DNA of 64,000 bases from Synechococcus sp. Nb3U1 (GTDB lineage: Bacteria; Cyanobacteriota; Cyanobacteriia; Thermostichales; Thermostichaceae). Shown piece by piece: positions 17,811 to 27,526 of this stretch. A program made the position numbers and the translations under genes. Numbering within the stretch: position 1 is the stretch's first letter; every line of letters starts with the position of its first letter. The stretch covers positions 1 through 64,000 of the forward strand of contig NZ_JAKFYQ010000002.1 of NCBI RefSeq assembly GCF_021533835.1. Reading direction: 5' to 3'. The notes under the pieces were generated by a model, which had not been told where the DNA came from, did not search any database, and saw only the letters and a list, made by a program, of their open reading frames with translations.

Positions 17811-20662
17811 ACGACCAAGTTCCTCCACATTTGCCGGTAGGCTCGCTCTAAGGCCCGAGCATGGGCTTGAGGATCCCTCAGGGGAGAAGCCTCCATCATC
17901 GAGCGAAGGTTATGCCGCAACTCCCGTAAACGCGGCAGATCCCGAGCAAGATCGACAGCAATCTGCACATAGTCATCTGGAGTCTCTCCGATTAACTCCG
18001 GCAGGCCCACATTCGACAAAATCGAGACACCTACCCGGCACACATGGGCATTGCCTACCAGTACTACCACAGGCACGCCTCCCCACAAGGTTTCACAAGT
18101 CGTGGTAGTGCCATTGTAGGGGAAAGGATCCAGACCAATATCAATCTCGTTGTAGATTTGAAAGTGCTCAGAAAATCCTTGCCGATCACCCACCAGTACC
18201 ACTTGATCCCGGCTAATACCATAGCTCTCGAAGTGGTTCCAAAAGATCTCCCGTACACTGCTATCAGTGTAACGCTGGTTTTTCAGCAGCAGCCGCGATT
18301 GAGGTAACTGCCTCAGAATATTAGACCAAACCTCGATGACATTGGGGGTAATTTTGGTAGGGTTGTTGCAGCATCCAAAGGTAACCACACCACTACTGAG
18401 GGCCGGCAGCTCAGAAACCTGAGGAAAAACATCTATGGGATTATAGCACAAGAAACTCTTCGGCAAACGAATCAACTTTTCGGTATGAAAGCCATCCGTC
18501 AAAGCAGGTGGATCAGCATAGCTATCGGTAATGCGGTAGTCCACCAAACTCAGTCCGGTGGTATCAGGATATCCCAGATAGGTAGCCTGAATGGGAGCTG
18601 GCTTTAATGCCAACACCTGCAAGCGACTGTAGCCCGTATGACCCGCCAGATCCACTAAAATATCAATTTTATCTTCATGGATTAGGGTCGCTACGTCCAA
18701 ATCCGAGGAGATCTTAGAAATATCATGCCAAACATCTGCTTTTTCCCTCATTCTTTCGGTAACAACATCGGGCTGGGGCACATTGGAATAACAATGAATC
18801 TGGAACTGCTCATGATCATGATGATTATAGACATGCTCAAAAAATAGGCTGACAGAGTGAAGCTTAAAATCTCCAGAAATATAGCCAATTCTTAGTGGAC
18901 GCTTTAGATCCCGGTCACGATGATAAGGGCGACGATACTGAACTACCGAAGCTTGATAGGCATCTCCCCATTTCTTGTGTTCCCGATAGGTCTCTTCAGG
19001 GTCAAAATCAGGGGCATAATGTAAACCCATCAAAATATTGCCATGGAAGGCGATCACCCCTGGGGCAAGCTTGGCAGATTTACGATAGGACTGAATCGCT
19101 TCCCGATGACGGCACTGCTGTAAATAGGTACCCGCAAGGCCTGCATAGGTGGCTGGGTCTTCCGGGCTGATTTCCAAGGCCCTTTCAAAAGAAGCGACAG
19201 CTTCAGCCAACCGATTTAATCCTTTGTAGGTGGATCCCAACGCCCGATGAACATCCAGAAAGTCTGGCTTCAGTTGGGCTGCCTCCAGCAGGATTGGCAA
19301 AGCCTCATCATAGCGGTGCTGGTTATGTAACATTAAACCCAAATTGCAATAGGCTTCCGCCAGTTCTGGATCCTGGGTTAATGCCTGCCGATACTGAAGC
19401 TCTTCTTGCTCTGGCTTGTTCAGAAGTCGGTAGGCAATACCCATATTATTGTAAGCAAGAGCATAATCGGGTTTATGAGCCAAAGCCTCCTCAAAAAGAC
19501 GGATAGCATTCTCACTCTGAACCAGATCAAGCAGCAGACACCCTGCCTGAAAATATCCTTCGGCAAAATCAGGCTTTCTTCCTACAGCCATCGACAAATG
19601 TTTTATGCTATCTCCTACTCTACCCTGCCCAAAAGGATTTTTTTTGCTCCTTTCTGTCAGTAGAGTGGCTAGGCTCCGATAGGCCTCGCTGTAGTCAGGA
19701 TTTAGCCCAATAGCCACATGATAATAATCAAAAGCACGAAAAGATTCGCCCAACTTACGATAGGCTGTTGCGATATTTAGATAAATTCGGGGGTTCTCCG
19801 GTTGCAAGCGCAGCGCCTCTTGGTAGAGCTCTAAAGCTTCCTGTGGATGGTCTTGTTCTAGTAGAACTGTACCCAAATTGATATAGACCGAAGGCAGAGA
19901 TGGATTCAGTTCAATGGCTCGCCGAAAAGAAAGAATAGCCTGCTCATGTTCTCCGTTTTGTTCGGATAAAAGGCCATAGGCATTGTGCAGTAGAGCATTG
20001 GTTGGCTCCCGTTCGAGCAGGCGCTTGAGAATATCCAACCCCTCTGTCAATCGACCCAGTTCCCCATACAGCTCAGACAACTGCATCAGCCCATCTGGGT
20101 TCTCGGGTTGGTGTTTTAGGGCCAGTTCTAGATGATCCGCAGCCGTAGCGATCCATCCTCGCTGCCGATAGATTTGTGCCAGATTTAACAATACCTGTGC
20201 ATCATCAGGTTGCAGGGCCAATACCCTTTGGTAGTACCCTTCTGCTTGTTGAGATTGGCCCAATTGAAAATAGCAAAACCCTAAATTGTAGAGAGCTTGT
20301 ACATATCCCTCCTGGAGAGATTCAGCCCGTAAATAGTGGTCTATTGCTTGCTCATAATGGCCAACTGACTGCAGAACTACCCCCAAATTACAGCAGAAGG
20401 CAGCTTGTTCGGGTCGCTGCTGGATCGCTTGTGAAATCAACTCGATCGACTCTTGAGCACGTCCAGTCTGAAAAAGCAGAACCCCGAGCAAATGCAAAAC
20501 ATCCGGCTGCTGCGGTTGTAATACCAAAGCTTGACGATAGGCGGCTTCGGCTTCTGCCCACTGACTGGCCTGATGAAACTGTGTGGCCGCCTGAAATAGG
20601 CTCTCAAACTCTGTTGTCATTTGCCTGGTTTCGTGGGGAGGTAGGTGATCATTATACTGCAT
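17798..20662 (-). CDS. TPR-SPINDLY protein, O-GlcNAc transferase-like (GT41)
   Basis: The product is about 954 residues. Residues 5-530 are a superhelix of roughly a dozen or more TPR repeats, for example ALYNLGFCYFQLGQSQQAEG and AYCNLGLMLHNQHRYDEALP. Residues 590-950 form a GT41 domain: RIGYISGDFKLHSVSLFFE, DILVDLAGHTGYSRLQVLA, RLLLKNQRY and DIGLDPFPYNGTTTTCETLW. Eukaryotic members put GlcNAc or fucose on Ser/Thr; bacterial ones glycosylate proteins or unknown acceptors. Translation may start at the ATG at 20662 or the one at 20620 (MTTEFESLF), which has a nearer purine-rich site. The convergent FkbM/GT4 cluster makes a joint role in glycoprotein or surface-glycan synthesis plausible, but that is inference. 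Confidence 0.88.
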   Translation of the reverse strand: MQYNDHLPPHETRQMTTEFESLFQAATQFHQASQWAEAEAAYRQALVLQPQQPDVLHLLGVLLFQTGRAQESIELISQAIQQRPEQAAFCCNLGVVLQSVGHYEQAIDHYLRAESLQEGYVQALYNLGFCYFQLGQSQQAEGYYQRVLALQPDDAQVLLNLAQIYRQRGWIATAADHLELALKHQPENPDGLMQLSELYGELGRLTEGLDILKRLLEREPTNALLHNAYGLLSEQNGEHEQAILSFRRAIELNPSLPSVYINLGTVLLEQDHPQEALELYQEALRLQPENPRIYLNIATAYRKLGESFRAFDYYHVAIGLNPDYSEAYRSLATLLTERSKKNPFGQGRVGDSIKHLSMAVGRKPDFAEGYFQAGCLLLDLVQSENAIRLFEEALAHKPDYALAYNNMGIAYRLLNKPEQEELQYRQALTQDPELAEAYCNLGLMLHNQHRYDEALPILLEAAQLKPDFLDVHRALGSTYKGLNRLAEAVASFERALEISPEDPATYAGLAGTYLQQCRHREAIQSYRKSAKLAPGVIAFHGNILMGLHYAPDFDPEETYREHKKWGDAYQASVVQYRRPYHRDRDLKRPLRIGYISGDFKLHSVSLFFEHVYNHHDHEQFQIHCYSNVPQPDVVTERMREKADVWHDISKISSDLDVATLIHEDKIDILVDLAGHTGYSRLQVLALKPAPIQATYLGYPDTTGLSLVDYRITDSYADPPALTDGFHTEKLIRLPKSFLCYNPIDVFPQVSELPALSSGVVTFGCCNNPTKITPNVIEVWSNILRQLPQSRLLLKNQRYTDSSVREIFWNHFESYGISRDQVVLVGDRQGFSEHFQIYNEIDIGLDPFPYNGTTTTCETLWGGVPVVVLVGNAHVCRVGVSILSNVGLPELIGETPDDYVQIAVDLARDLPRLRELRHNLRSMMEASPLRDPQAHARALERAYRQMWRNLVVSGH

Positions 20663-20746
20663 GGCCAACCGCTCAAAAGTTCACCTTTTGGCCTTGAGAA
20701 ATCTCTATAAGGGTTGGATCCTATATTCAGCCTAGGCGATCCTCGC

Positions 20747-20853
20747 TACAGCCTTTTCCGACTTTATGTACGACACAAGGTCAAGAAGAAATGATTGTCG
20801 GACAAAGGGTTGGCCTGGATCAGCTGTAGTATGTATCGCTGGAAAAGGCTGTA
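20747..20853. mobile_element. 107-bp MITE-like element, copy 1
   Basis: The element runs from TA to TA with perfect terminal inverted repeats TACAGCCTTTTCC and GGAAAAGGCTGTA, here extended by one matching base on each side. It has no reading frame of note. A second element of the same length at 27264-27370 differs at only 13 positions by my count. TA flanks recall IS630/Tc1-mariner insertion, so it looks like a non-autonomous derivative; no transposase is in the window. It lies between the TPR-SPINDLY gene and the proline-rich lipoprotein gene. Confidence 0.75.
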
Positions 20854-20983
20854 GTCGTGAGTGCACTACTTTTTGAGAAAAATTTTTTAGAAAAAAATAA
20901 AAAAATTGGGCGACTCTATCCCTAGAAATCGCCCAACCAAAGACTCAGTTTAACGAACTCGTGGCAGTCCGATGGAAATCAGA

Positions 20984-22741
20984 CTAGCGAGGTATCGTGA
21001 AGGTCACATCCAAGCGAGGAGCAGAGGAGGTGGTGAGTGGCTCAGGAGTACCCTTGTCAAACTCAGCACGACAAACACCATCAGCCCCCTGACTGACTTC
21101 TAAGCCAGAGTTCACCACGGTGCTGGTTACTGTAGCGGGCACAGAAGTGGTACCAATTGCCGTGACTGTTCCAATACCAGGAACAGTTACAGAGATAGAA
21201 GCAGTACCCGTGCTAGTGACAAGCTGAGAAACAGAGCCGGAAGCCGAAGCGGTCACAGTGGCGTTGAAGCCAATGGTTCCAGCCTCTGTCTGAGCCTCAA
21301 TGGTAGCAGTTCCTGGTGGAACAGAGCCAGTACCACTAGCCGTCAGGCCATTGATGGTAAAGGTACCACTAATGGACACACCACCAAAAGTGACCGTTTG
21401 AGTCTCTGAAGAAGAGCTGAAGGTAACAGGAATATTTCCACTGATGGTGCCTGTACCCGAAAGGGTTTGGACACCCGTAGCGGTATTAACAATCTGCTGA
21501 GAAGCAGTAGCAACTGCGGTCTGTGTGATGGTAGCGGTAACCGAGATGGTTCCACCAGCGGTAGCCGCACCCACCCAAACTGGGAAGGCTTGATTGTTCC
21601 AAACTTCTTTGGCACACTGCAAGCGCACCTGATAGAAGCGGCTGCCAGACACGGCACGCTGCACACCAGGAGCCACATCAGCAGTACGCGGCCCAGCGGA
21701 AACATCCCCGCCCAACACGTTGCCGTTGATGCTCAAGGCGATGAAGCTCGGCGTAGAAGCCGGAGCGAAGAAGTCGCTAGAGACCACGTTGTTAGTGGCA
21801 CCCAAGGTGACTTCCTGGAACACCACGTTGTTAGCAGGAACGTTGCTGGGCGTGGGATCCAAGAAGAAGAAGCCACGACCAAAATCACCAACACCAATCA
21901 AAACACTGTCGTTAGAGGGCAACTGAACAAGCGTCAGTTGAGCACGAGAGACAACAGCATTGGAGGGAATCGAAGCAGGAATGGGGAAGGACAACACCGA
22001 ACGGTAGTCAGTATAAACACCCACCGGAACGTTCTGAGCCGGGCTTGCGCGACGGATACCGTAGCCCACCGGGATGGCCACCGGACTGGAAAAGATCTGA
22101 CCATTCGGGGTTACAGCAGCCAGCTGGGTGGCCAAGAAGGCGATCGGGCCAGGGCCAACTGCAGTGTTGCCAGTGGTGAAGGTGAAGGTTTGTGGGGTTG
22201 GGAACAGCGGGCGACCATCCGCAAACAGATCCGGCTGAGCAGTAACTGTAAGAGTGTAGGTCTGATCGTTAACCAGTGGAGAGTTGGGAGTACAAGTTAT
22301 CTCCGTAAAGTCAGGAGCTGTCTCAACACAGGTAAATGCAACACTGGCTCCACTGCTAGCCACCAAGCGAATCGCTTGCAGGAAAGGAGCCACGTTGACA
22401 GGGGTACCAAACCGGAAGCGAATGGAGGTGTCAATGGCAACCCCAGTTACCGTTCCACCAGGAAGCAGGCCAGTAGACTCACCTAGGCCGGAGCCACCAC
22501 TGGAAGTGCGGGTGACCGTCACGCTCAGAAGAAGGTTGGCAGGAGTCGGAGTTGGTGGCGGAGCTGGAGGAGCCGGAGGTGCTGGCGGCGGAGCAGGGGG
22601 CGGGGGCGGGGGCAGGGGCACCGTGCTGGAAGAGCTGTCATCACTACAACCGGCCAGGATGATCGGCAGCATCACCACTGCAGATGCCAGCGACAGAGAC
22701 CCAAGTGACTTCATCAGCCACTTATACGATTTTCCGTTCAT
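20984..22741 (-). CDS. Large proline-linker lipoprotein with Ig-like domain
   Basis: The 585-residue protein has a lipoprotein signal ending LPIILAGC (cysteine 32), a short Ser run, and a Pro/Ala spacer (about residues 43-68) that could span peptidoglycan. A bacterial Ig-like domain follows (about 70-190; TSIRFRFGTPVNVAPFLQAI, NDQTYTLTVTAQPDLFADG). A beta-rich region and a Thr/Ser/Val-rich C-terminal half (about 400-540) of short repeated strands come next, ending near DVTFTIPR. The layout suggests an outer-membrane or surface-exposed lipoprotein; no enzyme motif is visible. GAGGAGA precedes the ATG by 5 bases. Composition is biased and GGATCC is rare here compared with housekeeping genes. 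Confidence 0.75.
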   Translation of the reverse strand: MNGKSYKWLMKSLGSLSLASAVVMLPIILAGCSDDSSSSTVPLPPPPPPAPPPAPPAPPAPPPTPTPANLLLSVTVTRTSSGGSGLGESTGLLPGGTVTGVAIDTSIRFRFGTPVNVAPFLQAIRLVASSGASVAFTCVETAPDFTEITCTPNSPLVNDQTYTLTVTAQPDLFADGRPLFPTPQTFTFTTGNTAVGPGPIAFLATQLAAVTPNGQIFSSPVAIPVGYGIRRASPAQNVPVGVYTDYRSVLSFPIPASIPSNAVVSRAQLTLVQLPSNDSVLIGVGDFGRGFFFLDPTPSNVPANNVVFQEVTLGATNNVVSSDFFAPASTPSFIALSINGNVLGGDVSAGPRTADVAPGVQRAVSGSRFYQVRLQCAKEVWNNQAFPVWVGAATAGGTISVTATITQTAVATASQQIVNTATGVQTLSGTGTISGNIPVTFSSSSETQTVTFGGVSISGTFTINGLTASGTGSVPPGTATIEAQTEAGTIGFNATVTASASGSVSQLVTSTGTASISVTVPGIGTVTAIGTTSVPATVTSTVVNSGLEVSQGADGVCRAEFDKGTPEPLTTSSAPRLDVTFTIPR

Positions 22742-22913
22742 TCTTTCTCCTCTTTACCAAAAAGTAGGGTTCGGCTGAACACTTCCCTTAACTTACCCGA
22801 TCAACCTCTCTAAGGCAACTGAAAGCCGTAGGAGGTAGCCACTCGAGTGGGAGACGCATACACGCCTGTGTCAGCGGTTGCTCTGGTTACTCCGTAGATC
22901 ATACAGGCAGATC

Positions 22914-22929
22914 TGCCTGGTTTGACAAG
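22914..22929. promoter_or_regulatory. Perfect 16-nt palindrome upstream of the lipoprotein gene
   Basis: CAGGCAGATCTGCCTG lies about 170 bases upstream of the lipoprotein start. It could be an operator. The remainder of the 22742-23343 gap holds the inverted-repeat element at 23134-23241 and presumably the ferredoxin promoter; I saw no gene in it. Confidence 0.3.
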
Positions 22930-23133
22930 TATTGCTGTTTTTTTCTGGCTTGGCGGGACAGAAAACCTGGGAAGAAGGGATCCTGACCTATTCAGGTCGT
23001 CGATACAGATGCCTCTTCAGCCTCAATCGGTAGCGTCTTGTAGCAATGGCTCCACTTGAGCCAGTTGAGATCTCTATAAGGACATCGGGGGCGGGCTCCC
23101 GTTCGGCCAGTTAAACTCGCTGCGCCCAGCTTA

Positions 23134-23241
23134 TTTACAGAAACTTTTGTACGCATCGGTGGGGTATTCCCGAGGATTTTCAGCCGGCCGGCAAAGGCTA
23201 GAACTCTTACTCAGCAGGGGGTGTGGGGATGTTTCTGTAAA
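23134..23241. repeat. Inverted-repeat-bounded segment, possible second MITE type
   Basis: TTTACAGAAAC (23134-23144) and GTTTCTGTAAA (23231-23241) are perfect 11-bp inverted repeats about 100 bases apart. They contain TA at matching positions (23136-23137 and 23238-23239), which gives a 104-bp TA-to-TA unit. No reading frame is inside. Its size resembles the 107-bp element family, but the ends differ. With a single copy in the window it could be chance or a regulatory structure upstream of ferredoxin. Confidence 0.35.
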
Positions 23242-23343
23242 AAACAGGAAGATTTGCCTATTTCCTCACAGAATCATGCTTAATCCGGGGCAGAAGGGTG
23301 GCAGGATGAGGAGTGGATGTTTTTCACTGGAGACATAACCAGG

Positions 23344-23643
23344 ATGGCTACCTACAAGGTCACTCTGATCAATGAAGAGCAAGGCTTGAACACCACCATT
23401 GAAGTACCGGATGACGAGTACATTTTGGATGTGGCCGAGGAGCAAGGCTTGGAGCTGCCTTATTCCTGCCGCGCTGGAGCCTGTTCGACCTGTGCGGGCA
23501 AGCTGACCAGCGGCACGGTGGATCAAAGCGATCAATCCTTCCTGGATGATGATCAGATCGAGGCGGGCTACGTGTTGACCTGCGTGGCTTACCCTACCTC
23601 CGACTGCACCATCATCACCCACCAAGAAGAAGAGCTTTATTGA
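23344..23643 (+). CDS. petF: Plant-type [2Fe-2S] ferredoxin
   Basis: This 99-residue ferredoxin has the cluster ligands Cys42, Cys47, Cys50 ([15 protein letters not shown]) and Cys80 ([12 protein letters not shown]). It is the typical length of PetF, which carries electrons from photosystem I to FNR, nitrite reductase, thioredoxin reductase and others. The ATG at 23344 gives the standard N-terminus [14 protein letters not shown]. It is monocistronic, with a clear terminator 46 bases downstream. It could be one of several ferredoxin paralogues; the high sequence typicality argues for the main photosynthetic one. Confidence 0.95.
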   Translation: MATYKVTLINEEQGLNTTIEVPDDEYILDVAEEQGLELPYSCRAGACSTCAGKLTSGTVDQSDQSFLDDDQIEAGYVLTCVAYPTSDCTIITHQEEELY

Positions 23644-23689
23644 ATCGGGTTCTTGACTGGGCTCCGTCCTTGCCCCCTGACTTACCATT

Positions 23690-23724
23690 CCCCCTCGGCA
23701 TTGTATGTTGAGGGGGTTGTTTTG
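23690..23724 (+). terminator. Intrinsic terminator of the ferredoxin gene
   Basis: A 7-bp stem CCCCCTC (23690-23696) pairs with GAGGGGG (23710-23716) and is followed by TTGTTTT. It is placed as expected downstream of the ferredoxin stop. Confidence 0.8.
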
Positions 23725-23759
23725 GTGGGTGGGGCCGGCTGTTTCGGCCCGGTGGGTGC

Positions 23760-23966
23760 CTATTGGGGGCTAGAGGGGTTGAGGTGATGGACAATGAGCG
23801 CCTCTAGCTTGGCCGGCCACTCTGGATCTTGCTGAGGGTTAACGGGAGTACGGCTGGGATCCGATTTCATCCTGTCCACTAGCTCTTGAGCGGCTAAGGG
23901 ATCGCCAGTTTCATCCCAATAGGTGGCCAGTTCGGAGGTGCTCATCGCTTGATAAGTTGGCCTCAT
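23760..23966 (-). CDS. Small hypothetical protein, DUF6887-like
   Basis: The 68-residue product begins MRPTYQAMSTSELATYWDET and continues with a helix reading PLAAQELVDRMKSD. The pattern of a Ser/Thr-Glu-Leu helix followed by a second amphipathic helix recalls small cyanobacterial proteins of the DUF6887 type that often accompany another small gene; the assignment is weak. GGGAG lies 7 bases before the ATG, which supports real translation. It converges with ferredoxin, beyond the terminator. Confidence 0.5.
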   Translation of the reverse strand: MRPTYQAMSTSELATYWDETGDPLAAQELVDRMKSDPSRTPVNPQQDPEWPAKLEALIVHHLNPSSPQ

Positions 23967-24116
23967 ATAATACTCCCGTTATTCAAAACAGTGACTATCA
24001 GGGGCTCTATAGAAGCTGCGGCGGGCTCTCGGGAAATCCAGATTATGACCACCTCACCTCCCGAAACCTGTTGTATTCTTCTCATTTTTCATTTGCCAGC
24101 CTAGCTCGACCAACCG

Positions 24117-24236
24117 ATGGCACTTCCCACTGGGCGGCATGGCCAAATTGTGGCTCCGTTGGAAGAGAAGGTGAACCTGCTGCTGTTGTATGAGGGGTGG
24201 TACGACCCGCTGGAACTGAAGGGACCGATGCCGTAA
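24117..24236 (+). CDS. Possible small protein or gene fragment, 39 residues
   Basis: The ATG at 24117 opens a frame with protein-like composition (it contains VAPLEEKVNLLLLYEGWYDP) ending in TAA at 24234. No ribosome site is evident, and the frame is closed by a stop shortly upstream. It may be the surviving tail of a decayed gene. I do not recognise a family. Confidence 0.25.
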   Translation: MALPTGRHGQIVAPLEEKVNLLLLYEGWYDPLELKGPMP

Positions 24237-24315
24237 AGTCTGAGCTGTTCCCAGGGGTGGAATTGCGGGCGGAGCAGATACTGGCTGCGGATTCGAGTTA
24301 TTCTGGTAGAGCTAT

Positions 24316-24388
24316 GGGGAGTTAGCTCAGTTGGTAGAGCGCTGCGATCGCACCGCAGAGGTCAGGGATTCGAATTCCCTACTCTCCA
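24316..24388 (+). tRNA. tRNA-Ala (CGC)
   Basis: The 73-nt cloverleaf has acceptor stem GGGGAGT/ACTCTCC with one G-U pair, D arm TAGCTCAGTTGGTAGAGC, anticodon stem CTGCG/CGCAG with loop ATCGCAC (anticodon CGC, reading GCG alanine codons), and T arm with GATTCGAATTC. CCA is not encoded; discriminator A. A run of six T follows directly. The anticodon arm contains the only HIP1 octamer GCGATCGC that I noticed in the window. Confidence 0.9.
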
Positions 24389-24414
24389 TTTTTTGTAAGA
24401 TCCATCTTGACCCA

Positions 24415-24429
24415 GCAGAGGTCAGGGAT
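24415..24429. repeat. 15-bp duplicate of an internal tRNA-Ala segment
   Basis: GCAGAGGTCAGGGAT repeats exactly the tRNA segment at 24355-24369 (3' anticodon stem, variable loop, start of T arm), offset by 60 bases. Such partial tRNA duplicates can mark the end of a former integrated element or a slipped duplication. No integrase is nearby. Confidence 0.5.
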
Positions 24430-27215
<2,786 letters not shown>

Positions 27216-27263
27216 CGTTGGGGCAGCCTGGATAAATCCTGAGGTTGACATTCTCTCCACGCA

Positions 27264-27370
27264 TACAGCCTTTTCCGACTTCATGTACAACATAAGGTCA
27301 AGAAGAAAGTCTTGTCGGACAAAGGGTTGGCTTACATCGGCGGTAGCATATATCGCTGGAAAAGGCTGTA
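27264..27370. mobile_element. 107-bp MITE-like element, copy 2
   Basis: The same element as at 20747-20853, in the same orientation and of identical length. Its ends are perfect 13-bp inverted repeats TACAGCCTTTTCC and GGAAAAGGCTGTA. Substitutions are scattered, with no indels between the two copies. It sits 48 bases after the katG stop. The following 155 bases, up to the next gene, contain a tandem GATTTATCTT pair near 27381 and nothing else I can name. Confidence 0.75.
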
Positions 27371-27526
27371 ATCTTTAGATTTATCTTGATTTATCTTTGA
27401 TTTGCGTGGAGATTCCTTGGTTCATACCCAAGATTTCCTGTTGCTATGCACGTTCTGCGGCCTACACAGTCAGCTAGGCTGTTCGCGCCAGCGTGCCGTA
27501 GGCACTATGCGGCTATGGCTCAATCT

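Noticed and set aside
23066-24036. Similar segments CTCTATA...GGGCGGGCTC at about 23072 and 24004 as another repeat family
   Set aside because: The match needs gaps and covers only about 30 bases; not distinguishable from chance by eye.
27371-27400. Tandem GATTTATCTT repeats as a regulatory array
   Set aside because: Only two copies in an A+T-rich gap directly after the MITE; no further support.
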